Positions 10,681-22,840 of a DNA stretch of 64,000 nucleotides are shown in pieces. The position numbers and the translations under genes were made by a program. The stretch comes from Mimachlamys varia. Taxonomy: Eukaryota > Mollusca > Bivalvia > Pectinida > Pectinidae. Location of the stretch: assembly GCA_947623455.1 (NCBI GenBank), contig OX392528.1:56686322-56750321 (forward strand), given 5' to 3'. Numbering within the stretch: position 1 is the stretch's first letter; every line of letters starts with the position of its first letter. The notes under the pieces were generated by a model, which was not told the DNA's origin, made no database searches, and was given only the letters and a program-made list of their open reading frames with translations.

Positions 10681-11630
10681 AGATGTCCCCCAAACTACCC
10701 CTTTGGTCGGAACTGATGAGCCCAATGAACTCACAATGGAAATATAGCTGACACCCCATATATCAGCGGTCATGTTGACGAATTAGGAAACGGAGGTTAC
10801 GACAATGTCCGTGGTGTCCTACTACAGTTATATATAAAATTTCATTGAAATCGGACAATATATAAATTTCGACCAATCAGAAGCCAGGAAATAGCGGCCA
10901 TGTTGACGAATCACGAAACGGAGGTTACGACAATGTCCGTGGTGTCCTACTACAGTTATATATATAAATTTCATTGAAATCGGACAATATATAAATTTCG
11001 ACCAATCAGAAGCCAGGAAATAGCGGCCAAGTTGACGAATCACGAAACGGAGGTTACGACAATGTTGTTGGTGTAATACTACACATATATATTAAATTTC
11101 ATTGAAATCGGACAATATATAAATTTCGACCAATCAGAAGCCAGGAAATAGCGGCCATGTTGACGAATCATGAAACGGATGTGACGACAATGTTGTTGGT
11201 GTAATACTACACATATATATTAAATTTCATTGAAATCGGACAATATATAAATTTCGACCAATCAGAGGCCTCCATTTTCGTTTCGGTGGCAACCAAACTT
11301 TACAAAAATGTTACCATGTTATTCAGCATCCCTTAAAACACCCATGTACCAATTTTTACTGAAATCGGAGACTGAATTTTGAAAACCGGAAATTAGCTCT
11401 GGCGGCCATCTTGGACTTCCGGTCGCGAAAAAACAACCCGTTTTCACACACCCCGCCCCTAATGAGTATGTGTGTGAAGTTTCGTGAAGATCCGTCCAGT
11501 AGTTTTTGAGAAAACGGTCGGAAACCTCCGCGGCGGAAGAAAGTGGAAGAAACAAGAATAATAATAATAATAATAATAATAATAAGAAACCGAGCAAAAA
11601 CAATATGTCCCCCCACTTCGTTTGGGGGAC
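10681..11630. mobile_element. nonautonomous DNA element with 128-bp tandem core
   Basis: Outer ends are inverted: ATGTCCCCCAAA at 10681-10692 and TTTGGGGGACAT at 11619-11630. Inside are nearly four tandem copies of a 128-129-bp unit, with GTTGACGAAT starting at 10774, 10902, 11031 and 11159. A unique 3' region follows, then an (AAT)n microsatellite at 11557-11584 and a terminal hairpin. A tandem core, a microsatellite and a 3' hairpin are features of bivalve pearl / Helitron-like (HINE-type) nonautonomous elements. No transposase is encoded. The family assignment is inference. Confidence 0.7.
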
Positions 11631-11639
11631 ATAACTATT

Positions 11640-12650
11640 TAAATTTGGATGATAAAATAGTGATACAGTAATAATAAAACCGATCGGACCTAGGAGTGAA
11701 ACACTGTTAAATTATTTTACCACAGGAACGAACAATATGTATCAAAAATACCTCAACGACATACCATTTGACTTGTTGTTTTTGTACAACGTTTTCATAA
11801 AAGAAAAAAATCGAGAAAAATAACCCTGATATTTAATTATATTTAACGAACTGCGGGATAAACTACCTCATTTGGTCCTATGCTACTTGTATTACATTAC
11901 AAAAAACGGCAATACTTCTCAATCAAGGTTCAGGCATGGAATACGGTTTTACAAGTTTGGGACAATTCTATTGTTTGGTACATGTGAAGTTACGTATTTG
12001 AGTCTGTTTGAACTTACTTTGTTTACATGAATATACAGCGACGAGACTATCTAGGCGTATACGACTTACCTCCCCTTAATCTGTCTTAGACGCCAATACA
12101 CACGTGTTACACATGCATACACGTACAATAATGTCCATCTCATGTATTTACATGTACACTGTATATGCATTGTATTAGATTTATCACACGCGGATCTCGT
12201 TAAAGTTTGCAGCACATGTTATACTTGTCTGAGTGTTTATAACAATCTTGAAATCCTGTAAGTGGGCGAGTTAATATTTACACATGAGGCGTAACCGATA
12301 TCTATACAGACGTGTTTAAATACCCTATACTTAGCTGTACATGTACTCTAAAAATAGACATCTGCAATGCGACCAAACACAACGGACGGGATAAAAAAAC
12401 ATCTCATGTATTGGTGACGTGAATGACAAAATGTCACGGAATTGAAGACAGTCCAAAGTCATTAGGCAAGATTTGTTAGTAAAGAAACAAAATAAGATCG
12501 AGTATTACAACACTCACTATATTTCCACTGATCCATACCTCCATACATGTTCTCCTAACCACACCTTTTGCTTTATCCTTTATCTTTCAGCCTGTATCCT
12601 CTTATCCTCAATCAATCACTCATCACCTTCACTCCCCAGTCCTACTCCGT
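11640..12650. other. intergenic between genes A and B
   Basis: No supported gene or repeat. One open frame runs into the DR1 copy to the right and is judged a chance frame. Confidence 0.4.
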
Positions 12651-12975
12651 CTAAACCCACTTTTTGCATTAAAAACAAATCGGAGAACAAAACCATAATC
12701 CGAACTCAAAATCGATATAAACGAGAGGCAAAATTTGAAAAAAGGACCGATTTACATGGAAACCCTCGTACAAAATAAAAGCAGATATTCCGGAAGAGTA
12801 AACGTCTTCTGCTTCATTGACGACACTCGCCATGTAAATCTTCGTCACATTCTAGTAAACGTCAAGTCTTCAAAGTGAGAACCGTGTCACATTCTCAATG
12901 AAAAAGTGAGCACACTAATGAGCATACTCAAAACCATCTATCTTCATGTCACACAAGGATACAAAATATTTCTTA
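12650..12975 (+). mobile_element. dispersed repeat DR1, copy 2
   Basis: The most complete copy and the orientation used as reference. Blocks in order: AAAACCATAATCCGAACTCA, CGATATAAACGAGAGGCAAA, ATTCCGGAAGAGTAAACGTC, TTCTGCTTCATTGACGACAC, then GAGCATACTCAAAACCATCT. No conserved reading frame across copies. No clear tRNA-like head or terminal inverted repeat was seen. Confidence 0.7.
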
Positions 12976-13099
12976 ATTCAACTCAATTCCAACCCCACCC
13001 ACATAATTCCCTGCTCACTTCATTCCACCAGCTCATTCAAACCGCATCCCAGTTATAGGTACGTATATCTTAATCATAATTGTATATAATATTTTTTTC

Positions 13100-14148
13100 A
13101 ATTAATTGTATGTGGAATGCGGCTTTCTGATTGGTTGAATTTTTGTTCATACCTCTATGAAAAAAATCCGGATTTGGCGCAAAAATGTGACGTCACAATA
13201 CGGCAACTGACTATGCGCACTGTTTTGTAAAAAAAAATCCGTTGTTAGATCAGTCAAATTGTGCATAAACATGTTTAAATTTGAAATAAGTTTCAAAAAT
13301 TAATTATAAGCGTTGATGCCAATCATGTTTTAGTTTCATAGGGTTATGAAAAATATTTAGCTTGCAAACTTTTGTAAGAATCCGCTACCCCTATGCTACT
13401 GCAAAATGTCCTCAATGCTTAAATGTTTCGAAGTCAAAGTGCAGAATACCAGCTGACGGTTTAATTCATTTATTAACTTTAAGTTTGTTCAGCTCATCAG
13501 TCATTGCATTAAAGCAGTACACTGTGGAGCAGGGACTTAATGTACTGTTAATACAACGTTACTATTATTGGTGTTTCGTTTATCGGACGCCATAGTTAAT
13601 TACCAAATTTTTGCATGCATACGGTTGTATAGGTTAATATAAGCTGTTTAATTCAAAAGCATACATGCAATACCCGTATGGAATGAACGAATTCAATGAT
13701 CTAATTGAGACACCATGAATCGTTTATCAATACTTGGCGTGGACTAATTCCGTGTATAACTACAATTATAAACCATTGATAATTTATAATGATCGTAGCC
13801 ATTGAAACGTAATCTCGCATGACTTGAAATGACAATAGTCCGACATTGAAACAAATAGATTATAGTCGATATAAAACAATGAACGATCCACCGACATTAA
13901 TAATCTCTTTTATATTACACGCGGATGAGCAACCATGCACAAGCTAGATCTAAAATACCAAACAATTAACGCATTTTTCGGAACTCCTTTAGATACGTCG
14001 TTAGTTGATGACTGAGTAGTGGTATACTCCTTATTATACATACTTACAGTACAATAAAATACAGACGGGTTTGTCCTTAATGTTAGGAACTTTGTTGTCA
14101 GGGTAGCCCGGGATACTTGTTTTCGGAGTCGTACGCTAGGAATACAAC
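13100..14148 (+). other. region upstream of gene B
   Basis: No gene is supported between the DR1 copy and gene B. It contains a CRE palindrome TGACGTCA at 13188-13195 within a stretch (CTGATTGGTTGAAT ... GTGACGTCAC) that looks like part of a decayed MITE. The promoter of gene B should lie close to 14149, but no core element stands out. Confidence 0.35.
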
Positions 14149-14151
14149 ATG
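14149..14151 (+). CDS. gene B exon 1 (start codon only)
   Basis: ATG directly followed by GTACGT. It matches gene A and the calmodulin gene layout, and keeps frame with exon 2. Confidence 0.7.
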
Positions 14152-17100
14152 GTACGTATAGTTCATATCAATTTACATTGCAAAATTTTAAAGATGGATT
14201 GAGGCGATTTTTAATAAGCTGAATTATCACTGTATTTCTTGTTTGAGTATACCAATAAAACCTATGAAGTATACACGACTGTATACTGTACGAACTGTAT
14301 GATATAATAAAACATTTGCAACGTCAGTGTGGTTTGACGTCACGACCGGCTGCAAGCAATCAATCGTCATATATATATGCACCATTGCGTGGCATTGCCT
14401 CTATGAAAAACCCAGCCGAATTCAGTTAACATTCATAGGGCCATGAATGTCATTAACCGATTGCTAACGTCATCATTATTATGAAGTAATACTTGTTGAC
14501 GCTGAATACCACTGGCCGTCCCCGGGCAATGACTGTTTTGTTCATTGAATAAGCATACCCGATAACTACATTGTTTGATCTAAATTTTGAAACAGTGTAA
14601 TTGCATTTTTTTTTCTGGGATGAACAGATTCTAAAAATGGTCATTGATTTGATTTGCTTTAAGTTGGCATTCATAGGAAATATGAATTCCAATTGGACAA
14701 CGCAAATACAACATGAAGCACTAAGCGCGCTTTATTGAATCTGTCTTTGTCCAGTTGACATGTTTCATATTTGAAAAGAAAAACCGTATAATTATGGTCT
14801 TAAACAAACAATTTGTAATTAGTTAATAATTAATGTATTTTTTTGACAGGAGGGTGAGGAGGAGGAAGAAGAGCCCCCACTGCCTAAGGAACTGTTAGCA
14901 GGTAATTTGCTATCAAATTCGTTTCTGTACCAAAAATAGCTTCTATCGATAGACGAACTTGCTGGAGCCAAAATACTGAAACCACTACGAAAGACGTTGT
15001 ACTTATCATTTATAGAAGGTTTTTTATAATAAATGAAAACTATATTAGATTGCTTCAATGCATGTAGACATACAATTTACAGTAAAAGCAAATTATTTAG
15101 ATACATCTTCAGTTGTTCTGTTCTACCGATCAGATGAAATAATTTGATCAGTTATTGAAAGAGCGATAATTGTTAAGAAAGTGGATATGACTCATACGGT
15201 TTTGCTTCAGAATTTGCCGAAGCTTTCGACTTTTTTGACATGAAGCAGACTGGTACCATCACGACCCAGGAACTTTTTTCCGTCCTCAGGGCCATGGGTC
15301 AGAATGCTACGGAAGCTGAGCTCAACAGCATGGTCAACGAAGTAGATGCCGATGGTAAGTTCATCTTACGGATTGTTTCTTCTCAAAACATAAAACGGAA
15401 CTATCTTTCATCATTACGCTCTTAATCATAATGGATTGGTACGTAGAGTTGGACTAATTAATATAACGACAAAACTAATTACGGGACCGTCATCAGAAGA
15501 TACCAGTACATTATTTTGTGTAAATAGTTTTCACACGAGTGTCGATGTAATATGGAATATATTAAACGGGTTCAATAATTAAATATGTCACGAGCCTTTA
15601 GACGAGTAACACATATTAAATTAGCTACCGTGTTTGATAAATTCCATATTATATTGACACGAGTGTAAGGTTTTGTTTAGGACATACTAATGCAACTGAT
15701 ATTCATGAGAAATTACACCAAAACCCTCAAATTCAATTCTTCCTAAGAAATTCCCCAAAGAAAATACTTGAACGGTACGATTTTCACTTTCGAGACAATG
15801 CTATGACGTCTTTTATTCATGACGTCACAATAGTACTATTTCACCCGTGTAATACCATATTTATGACATGGCCACATGACATGCATGACTGAAGAACGGC
15901 TTAGTTTAGTGATGAATACCAAATTCACATTAATAGACCGAAGAAGTATACCTGATAAAAAAAATAATAATAAAAAAAGTCTCAAATTTTCTTTTTATGT
16001 TCTCAATTTCGTAAAAATATGAAATAAATTATCGTGAAATATCAGCTTGACTCGTCAAGCGGTTTTTTAAAAAATGTAAATACGCTTTCAAGACACTGGC
16101 AAAGTGTTTAATTGCATGTTTTTTTTAAATTTGTGCCTGTGGAGAAAATATTCATGTATCACTTACCTCTGTATAGTTACAATTACAGTGAATTACACCC
16201 TGACAGTAAGATTACTCATGGTGATATATCGGAAACGATATCGTTAACGGAAGTAACTAATATGTATTGAAAATACGCCAGTGTCAAGAATATTGCAGAT
16301 GAAGGAGGTAGGTCGTGATACGAAGCGCATTTAGGACTCGAGAACATTTATTCTACATTGGCTTCCGTAGTGTACGTTATATCGGGATAACTGCAGACTG
16401 CATTTAAAGATACATGTACAATGTACAAGTGTATCAATTCGAATACTTATATACTCCACAGGAAACGGAACTGTCGAAATTGACGAGTTCGAAGAGATGA
16501 TGTTGAACAAGATCGACGAAGAAGTTGGACCGGAAGTGGATAAAGAAACCTTCGCGTTATTTGATACAGATGGGGACGGATTCATCGGACCGGAGGAACT
16601 TCTGATCATGATGCGCAAGTTTGGAAAGGACGTGTCCGAGGATGAGGTCAAAATTATGATTAAAGATGCGGACAAAGATGGCGACGGTAAAGTTAGCTTT
16701 GAAGGTAAATATCCACGACCGTGCCTGTCAATCCACCTTTATCTCTGTGTTAGCCTTTGATGAGTTGTCTATTGTTATACTTAGCTCTCTGTATAAAAAA
16801 AATAATGAGTTATGAGTATTTCCATGGTTAATCCTCTGCATCTCATATACGGCCAAACTACTTGCCCGGTGACGTCACGAACTATTACACGTATCCTTAC
16901 AAACGCAGGCGCCGAAACATTTCTGTGATCTAGATTAAAGTTGTTTTTTACATGTAGACGACATTTTCTTGGGCTCCGTAAAAAAATTCAGGCATTCTAA
17001 AGATAGTTGAATGTGACAAAACAGTTAATTCATGTCCTTTCACTCAATGATCAAAACAGTTTTTCCCGGGGTGTTTGGACCAACATGGTAAACTATTCCC

Positions 17101-17578
17101 CCAAGACCTCGGGAAACAGTTCACCAAGGTTGAATTGGCCTCAACACCTCGGGAAATATGGTTGGGACCTCGGTGTTGGGACAACCCTGATGAGCTATTC
17201 CCAAGGCCTTCGGTTCACCAGGCTCCGGGATCATGAAACGGACTTAAGTCTAAATTTGTCTTAAGGTTTGACTCAGCCAATCACAAATAACGCTACTAAA
17301 AGTAACGCCATACGCGATTGGCTAAGCAAAAACTTAAGTCTAAGATTGTTTCATGATCTCAGGGCCTGGTTAGTCTCAACACTTCGGGAAAAGAGTTTTG
17401 ACTATTGGGTGAAAGGACAATTCTATAATATGGAATGGACGAATCATTAAATAGCTCAATTCGTATTTCATCAAACTGTTAATATGTATTTAATCAAAGT
17501 CACGTCATTATTATTTTTTTGAAATGAATTTTATTTTTCATTTTAGAATTTTGTGAAATGATAGCCGGGGACCCTTGA
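14149..17578 (+). CDS. calmodulin-like EF-hand protein, gene B
   Basis: Five exons (14149-14151, 14850-14901, 15211-15354, 16462-16704, 17547-17578) encode 157 aa; all joins are in frame. It is a calmodulin-superfamily Ca2+ sensor and a tandem paralog of gene A, with exons 3 and 4 of identical length (144 and 243 nt). The N-terminus is very acidic: residues 2-9 are EGEEEEEE, followed by [11 protein letters not shown] loops are at residues 28-39, 64-75, 101-112 and 137-148. Loops II-IV are canonical. Loop I ([12 protein letters not shown]) has Lys at position 3 and Thr at 5, so Ca2+ binding there is doubtful. The tail after loop IV is short (FCEMIAGDP) and has a Cys. The start is chosen because ATG abuts the donor GTACGT, as in gene A. 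Confidence 0.87.
14850..14901 (+). CDS. gene B exon 2 (acidic N-terminus)
   Basis: Bounded by TTTTTTGACAG and GTAATT. It encodes residues 2-18, a run of Glu then PPLPKELLA, plus one base of Glu19. Confidence 0.8.
15211..15354 (+). CDS. gene B exon 3 (EF-hand I and start of II)
   Basis: 144 nt, phase 1 at both ends, acceptor TGCTTCAG and donor GTAAGT. It encodes [10 protein letters not shown], loop I, then ...[20 protein letters not shown], close to calmodulin. Confidence 0.9.
15526..15675. mobile_element. foldback element in intron 3 of gene B
   Basis: Inverted arms of about 45 bp: the left contains TTTTCACACGAGTGTCGATG, the right ends GACACGAGTGTAAGGTTTT. AT-rich centre, no ORF. Palindrome arms carry the CACGAGTG sequence. 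Confidence 0.65.
16462..16704 (+). CDS. gene B exon 4 (EF-hands II end, III, IV)
   Basis: 243 nt, acceptor CTCCACAG and donor GTAAAT, phase 1 to phase 1. It contains the end of loop II (GNGTVEIDE), loop III ([12 protein letters not shown]) and loop IV up to residue 11 ([11 protein letters not shown]). Confidence 0.9.
17219..17369. mobile_element. foldback MITE in intron 4 of gene B
   Basis: Ends are inverted: CAGGCTCCGGGATCATGAAA on the left and TTTCATGATCTCAGGGCCTG on the right. Inner ACTTAAGTCTAA and GCCAATC blocks also pair. It sits within a sequence that repeats ACCTCGGGAAA/ACTTCGGGAAA several times (17040-17400), which may be an older host repeat. Confidence 0.65.
17547..17578 (+). CDS. 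gene B exon 5 (C-terminus)
   Basis: Acceptor CATTTTAG. It completes Glu 12 of loop IV and encodes FCEMIAGDP and TGA. 32 nt, the same size as the last exons of genes C and D. Confidence 0.8.
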
Positions 17579-17860
17579 TGAAGGTTAATATTATGAAGAT
17601 GTGTCTCTGAAAAAATGACGTCAATGGCTGATCACCCCGTTTACTTACATCATCAATATGACGTCACAAGCCGATGACGTCCATTCAAGTCCACTTGAAC
17701 GTAACACCACGAAGAAACGGATCGTGTTCTGAAATTGAACTGTTATTAATAAACTGATTGGCTCGTTCGTGACGAATATTCAATATATCTAAACTAACGA
17801 TTTGTCAGTTAATACATTTTTAAAATTATTTTGTTAATAAATAAAGAAATATTATATTAT
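17579..17860 (+). other. gene B 3' UTR with poly(A) signal
   Basis: Non-coding; overlapping AATAAATAAA at about 17837-17846 is the likely poly(A) signal. Two CRE palindromes (17616-17623, 17659-17666) lie 40 bp apart inside it. Confidence 0.5.
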
Positions 17861-19200
17861 TTGAATAATTTATTCTGTTGAAATGGTGTGCCCACTGTAT
17901 CACATGAGAAGTGTTCTACATTGTATGATGGTAAGTATTGTATGTTTGGTTGTGAGACCTCCCTTGTAAGTTTAAAGATATCCGTACATGTACATTGTAG
18001 CACTGCCAGAACCTGTATGTTTGGATATTCCCCGACTTCAGACCTTGACAATGTCGGCCTTACATGTAACTGGCCCGCATTTCGCTGAAATTATTCTGTC
18101 AGTGGGAGAATGATCCTGAAAGGAATGCTACTGATACATAGTTACATTCTGTATACTACTGATATATGTTTTGCACTGCATATCCTTTGGAGTCGGCATT
18201 CGAGTCCACCCATCAGTCACTGTGCTCCAAGATTTGGCTTCCATGTGTACTCTCCTCTCTCTTCAACCACACCACCTTTGAAGCACATTCAACTTCCTTG
18301 ACGAGCCCCTGCACCGCTCATATCCTCTACTTACCTATCACTCCCAGTGCGCTGAACATCCACCACACCCGGGGGGGGGGGGGGGGGGGGGGGCTTACCC
18401 ATGACTCCAAGTGCGCTGAACATCCCCCACACCCGACTGTGCAGGGAAACCCCGAACTCCACATGCCAGAGAAGTTCCATGTCCGCCTTCCCTGCTCCTG
18501 ACACTCTGCCAACAAATCCTCATACTTCGCACAATCATTATACATTTTTGTAATATATAAAATTTTACAATAGATATCTGTTTAAAATACAACAGAAACA
18601 ACGTTCTAATGACTAACTCTAGGGGCTGGACCCGATTTGTATGCAGTTATATGTATAGAAGGAAACCCATTTTTATATGGTGGTGTATGTAGGTTCTAAG
18701 CTTCAGATTCCTTTAGATTTTCCCCAGCATGCCCCAAAACTTTCCCATTGGATGAGAAACCATACTGGTCATATCTCCGCCATTTCTTGAGAGATTTTGG
18801 CAACTTGTTTTGAAATAATTGTACATGTATTTTGGAATAGGGAACGCGTTTTAAATTATGAAAAATCGATATGGAGTCTCTATCCAGCGATTCAAATGCC
18901 AATCGATGAAATCGAACTATATTCCGCAAATTTACACATCCATGAAATAGAATAAAGATATTGAAATGTAAAATGGTATGTTGATTAAGCATTATGAAAT
19001 GAAGGTCAATTTTCGGTTTGGTGACGATCCATCAGTACACTCAAAAGTAAGGCTGATTTACAGAAATGTAGGTTGAGAATTTGAATTATTTAGTGCATGA
19101 CACCAGTCAAATTTGTGTAATAATTGTGTAAGATTTCTTTCTCTTGAACGAATTCCAATAAAACTTTAAGTGTGTAGTATCTTGCTGTGAACACGATACA
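17861..19200. other. intergenic, gene B to gene C promoter
   Basis: No gene is supported. A 63-bp offset duplication (AGTGCGCTGAACATCC at about 18346 and 18409) flanks a run of about 22 G at 18371-18392. The open frames crossing it are artefacts. Confidence 0.4.
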
Positions 19201-19208
19201 TTACTTGG

Positions 19209-19247
19209 ATTTCATTTCGATTGATGTCACATCAATCGAAATGAAAT
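19209..19247. repeat. perfect 18-bp palindromic hairpin
   Basis: ATTTCATTTCGATTGATG, a 3-bp spacer TCA, then CATCAATCGAAATGAAAT. A DR1 fragment follows almost at once. Confidence 0.8.
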
Positions 19248-19249
19248 TT

Positions 19250-19330
19250 GTCACAGATGTCGTTGATGAAGCTAGCAACGATTACCCCTCTGGAACACCG
19301 GATCTTATCCTCCGTCTACTTTTGCATGCG
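19250..19330 (-). mobile_element. dispersed repeat DR1, copy 3 (fragment)
   Basis: Contains GTCGTTGATGAAGC and CTCTGGAACACCGGATCTTA, matching the middle of the copy at 28893-29175. Both ends are truncated. Confidence 0.5.
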
Positions 19331-20279
19331 ATCTATATAATTTTTTTACTAGTTCACAATTTGCCCTTGATTGACCATTTTACAGTTAAAACGGAATATT
19401 GTTTACACGTTGATATTTTATGGACACTTTTAAAGCAATAACAACTGTTATATACACGTGTACGTTGGCACCCGTTAGTGGATACTTAAGGGTGGTGTAA
19501 ATATCACCGGTACAGATGTTAACGTGACGGACACAAGTTTCCCTGAAGAGTTCAGCTACATGGCATTACGTAAATGAATCAACAGGAACGAAGTGACTTT
19601 AAAATAAAATGAACAAGTTTTTTTTAAACCGGAAGTAAGACTATCAGTTCTGGAAGAACGTTCTTTGTCAAAATATTAATACATTTGTATATATACAATA
19701 CTCTTCCTTTTATGGATAAATAAAGTCATAGAAGAAGACGAAGAATTGACATCCATTTTGATATATTGACTTTTGAAAAATCCGCTTAGAAAAAAAAAAA
19801 TTAAATTAATTGAATAAAAAGACATGATTAACTTGCGTATTAAAAGACAAATGGTTTGTCCTTTTATGAGCAGCCCTTCTTTGACTGATATTTGCTATAT
19901 CTGGACGTAATCATACCTTTAACATCTTATGTTAATACTTCTTGGCAGATTCTCCCATCATAAGGCCTCTTTGACACGTAACACCAAACAAAGCCTCATG
20001 CCTTCAAATAAATCGGTATCATTAGTATTTGAAATACAGCTATGCCTTAACGGTAAATTCATTAGAAGCCTAGAGCGTCCCTTTAAAACGCTTTTGTAAA
20101 CACGGAAAACATTTAACGTAGTTTATATTAAATTATGTGTAGGAACTTAAAATCAATTGAAAAAAAATTGTCAGGCATAGCACATGATTGGTATAAATAA
20201 ACAAATGTTTTGTAAATGTCGGTCTGCGCAAGTATAATTTCTAACACTAGTGATAAGGCGTGGCTAACAAGCAGACAAT

Positions 20280-20554
20280 TACCGATATTTTGAGGACCAT
20301 CTGAGGCGTTGTGCACAAACAAAAGGTGAGGGCATTCATGTAGAGCCCAGATACGATCTATACAGCTTGCATCCCCGGTGTTTATCGCATACTTCTTAAC
20401 GTCCGCCGGATCCCGCCATAGGTGTAGACTATCACGGACAGCAAGCTGATCGACGACGGGACCCATAAGTCAGCACCACAAAGCTACATACGTCATTTAA
20501 ATGCTTTCTAACGTTGTTCGTCACTCTGAGGATTGATAACCACTGATATACAAG
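20280..20554 (+). promoter_or_regulatory. probable promoter and noncoding exon 1 of gene C
   Basis: This region resembles 54098-54441, which leads into gene D exon 1. Shared blocks include GAGGACCAT, GATCTATAC-AGC and GTGTTTATCGCA / ATGTTTATCGCA. It ends CACTGATATACAAG|GTAAGT, against CACTATGAGCAAG|GTAAGC in gene D, so the D initiator ATG corresponds to ATA here. Read in the frame of exon 2, the sequence is TAA-CCA-CTG-ATA-TAC-AAG, with no ATG after the stop. It is therefore interpreted as a noncoding first exon spliced to the ATG-bearing exon at 43021. The transcription start is not known and the splice over 22 kb is unproven. Confidence 0.5.
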
Positions 20555-20600
20555 GTAAGTAAAGGTTTTAAAATCCTTCCTAGATTATAGCAGCGTTGTT

Positions 20601-20665
20601 GACAGGTAAATAACTCCCATTGTCAACCATCAACAAGAGTAAACACTGGTGACGATTTTAATAAG
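20601..20665 (+). promoter_or_regulatory. conserved intron-1 block shared with gene D
   Basis: GGTAAATAACTCCCATTGTC and the following AACCATCAACAAGAGTAAAC match 54462-54520 of gene D at most positions. It lies within 50 bp of the exon 1 donor in C and 25 bp in D. It is retained duplicated noncoding DNA, possibly regulatory. Confidence 0.5.
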
Positions 20666-21069
20666 AGTCAACTATATCAGCTCGGGACAATCTCGATATT
20701 TCTCGGGACATCCTCGATGTTTTTGTCAATGTACTTAAATGGGATTTTATCTTGTTGTAAACGAAATGAAAATGATACAGTATAAATGTGTTCATCGCCT
20801 TAGTTACTTAGTGACAGAACTGAAAGGTGCCAACAAGGTTTCAGATTGCCCCCTAGCCATCGTCCAACCAACCCTTTCGCCCAACTCTCAAATGCCCCTT
20901 ACCCTCGCCCCTCTTTATATTTGAATCTTCTTAATAGGACATTTGTGACATTTTCCAAAATTTGTTATTGTATCTCCACATATAGCTGTCCTTTTTCTGA
21001 ATAATTCGACAGTTATCGGCTTAAACTCAATTAGATTAGATACGTTATTCAAATTATGTTCTATACTCT

Positions 21070-21722
21070 ACTATACGGTTCTATTACAATGTAAAGTAAC
21101 TTTACTGTAACTGAACTATACTGAACTGTATTGTACTATTCTGTAACTGTACTGTTACTACACTGTAACTGTACTGAAACCGTACTGTACTATACATGTA
21201 CCATAACTGTACTATTACTGTACTGTTACTGTATTGTAACTGTACTATAACTGTACTATTACTGTCCCGTAACTGTACTGAAACTATACTGTTACTTTAC
21301 TGTAACTGTACAGAAACTGTACTGTAACTGTACTGAAACTGTACTGTTACTGTACTGTAACTGTTTTAACTGTAGTGTAACTGTACTATTACTGTACTGA
21401 AGCTGTGACTGTACTGTAACTGTACAGCTGTACTGTAACTGTACTGTACTGTAACTGTTCTATTACTGTACTGTAACTGTACTATAACTGTACTGTAACT
21501 GTACTGTACCTGTACTGTAACTGTTCTATTACTGTACTGAAACGGTAACTGTACTGTAACTGTATGGAAACCGTACTCTTACTGTACTGTACTGTACTGT
21601 AACTGTTCTATTACTGTACTGTAACTGTTCTATTACTGTACTGTAACTGTACTATTACTGTACTATTACTGTACTATTACTGTACTGTAACCGTACTATT
21701 ACTGTACTGAAACTGTACTGTG
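21070..21722. repeat. ACTGTA-type short tandem array
   Basis: About 650 bp of interleaved ACTGT, AACTGT and ATTACTGT units (for example ACTGTAACTGTACTATT). Irregular period of about 5-6 bp with 11-12-bp pairs. Confidence 0.9.
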
Positions 21723-22664
21723 TTCTTGAATGTCAGATGGCCAGGGAATAAGATCTCGTGAAAGTGAGACACTGTTATTACTTTAATGATCGACCACATA
21801 TAGATCAACAATACCAACTGCAATGTTTGTCTACGTTTAATTAGCTGTGTGATGCAGTGATATTCATTTTCGGAACTTTGTGTTGGTACATCGCAAATGT
21901 GTGTGGTGTGTGTTACATTGTACATTTATATTTTATATGTTACAATCATGTTTATTCTAAACTTTAAAAAACAACAACTTTACGTTGAACATTGAAGACA
22001 ATCTAGACTTATTATTTCAATATATTTACGTGCCGTATGTTTGGACATGTAGACACAAAGAAGATTCGTTGTGTAAGACTTTTGATTTGCGCCCCATTAC
22101 GTAATACAGGCGTAGTTTGTTTACACGTCGTCAAGCACTACTGTTTTGTGAACTCAAATGAACATTGAACATCTTTGCACTCACGTTTAAGATAACGACA
22201 AATGACGTATGACGTTAGCTTCGAAAATGGAATATTTCTTGTTTGTTACTAGGACCTCTGACCTTGCACAAACAACGCAATTCTCTGGATTTGCCCATGA
22301 ACTCAATGTTCTTATTTTTGAAGGCTGTGATAGGAAGGAGAAGATCCCAATTTAGTTGCCTGTTATGATCATGCAATGGGGGCAGCAGTTACAATATTTG
22401 CTAAGCCCTACCTGCAGGGCAGATATGAACACAAATTAAACAGTCCAACCTTATCTCAAAGTCGGCGGGACTGGGGGATACTTCGAGTTATCCGAGTATT
22501 TTACATTGTAGTTAGGTGAGTTCAGTAAGTAAAGAGTGAGAATAGCTGGAGCCGACAAAATGCTTCGATTTAAACGTAGAATTTGAGTTATGTGAGTTTG
22601 AGCCAGCGAGATTCCACTTTTAGAAAAACCCTGTAAATATGGGGGTTGTTTGACGGAAAAAATC
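21723..22664. other. gene C intron 1, no gene seen
   Basis: No coding exon supported. 22460-22620 contains paired motifs TACTTCGAGTTATCCGAGT and TTTGAGTTATGTGAGTTTGA, reminiscent of a decayed pogo-like element, but ends could not be fixed. Confidence 0.3.
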
Positions 22665-22840
22665 AGAAAATATCAAAGCGTTACCAAAACCATAATCCAA
22701 ACTCAAAACCGATTAAACTAGAGGCAAAATAGGAACAAAGGATATAATTTACATGGATACTCTCGTAAAAGTACAAAATAATAAGACCAGGTGTTCCGGA
22801 AGAGTAAGCGTCTTCTGCTTTATCGACGACGCTCGCCAAC
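22665..22840 (+). mobile_element. dispersed repeat DR1, copy 4 (3'-truncated)
   Basis: Shares AAAACCATAATCCAAACTCA, GATTAAACTAGAGGCAAAAT, GACCAGGTGTTCCGGAAGAG and CGTCTTCTGCTTTATCGACG with the other copies; similarity stops at about 22840. Confidence 0.7.

Noticed and set aside
12473..12778. 101-codon + strand frame
   Set aside because: No domain, and its second half lies in a DR1 repeat copy whose other copies do not keep the frame.
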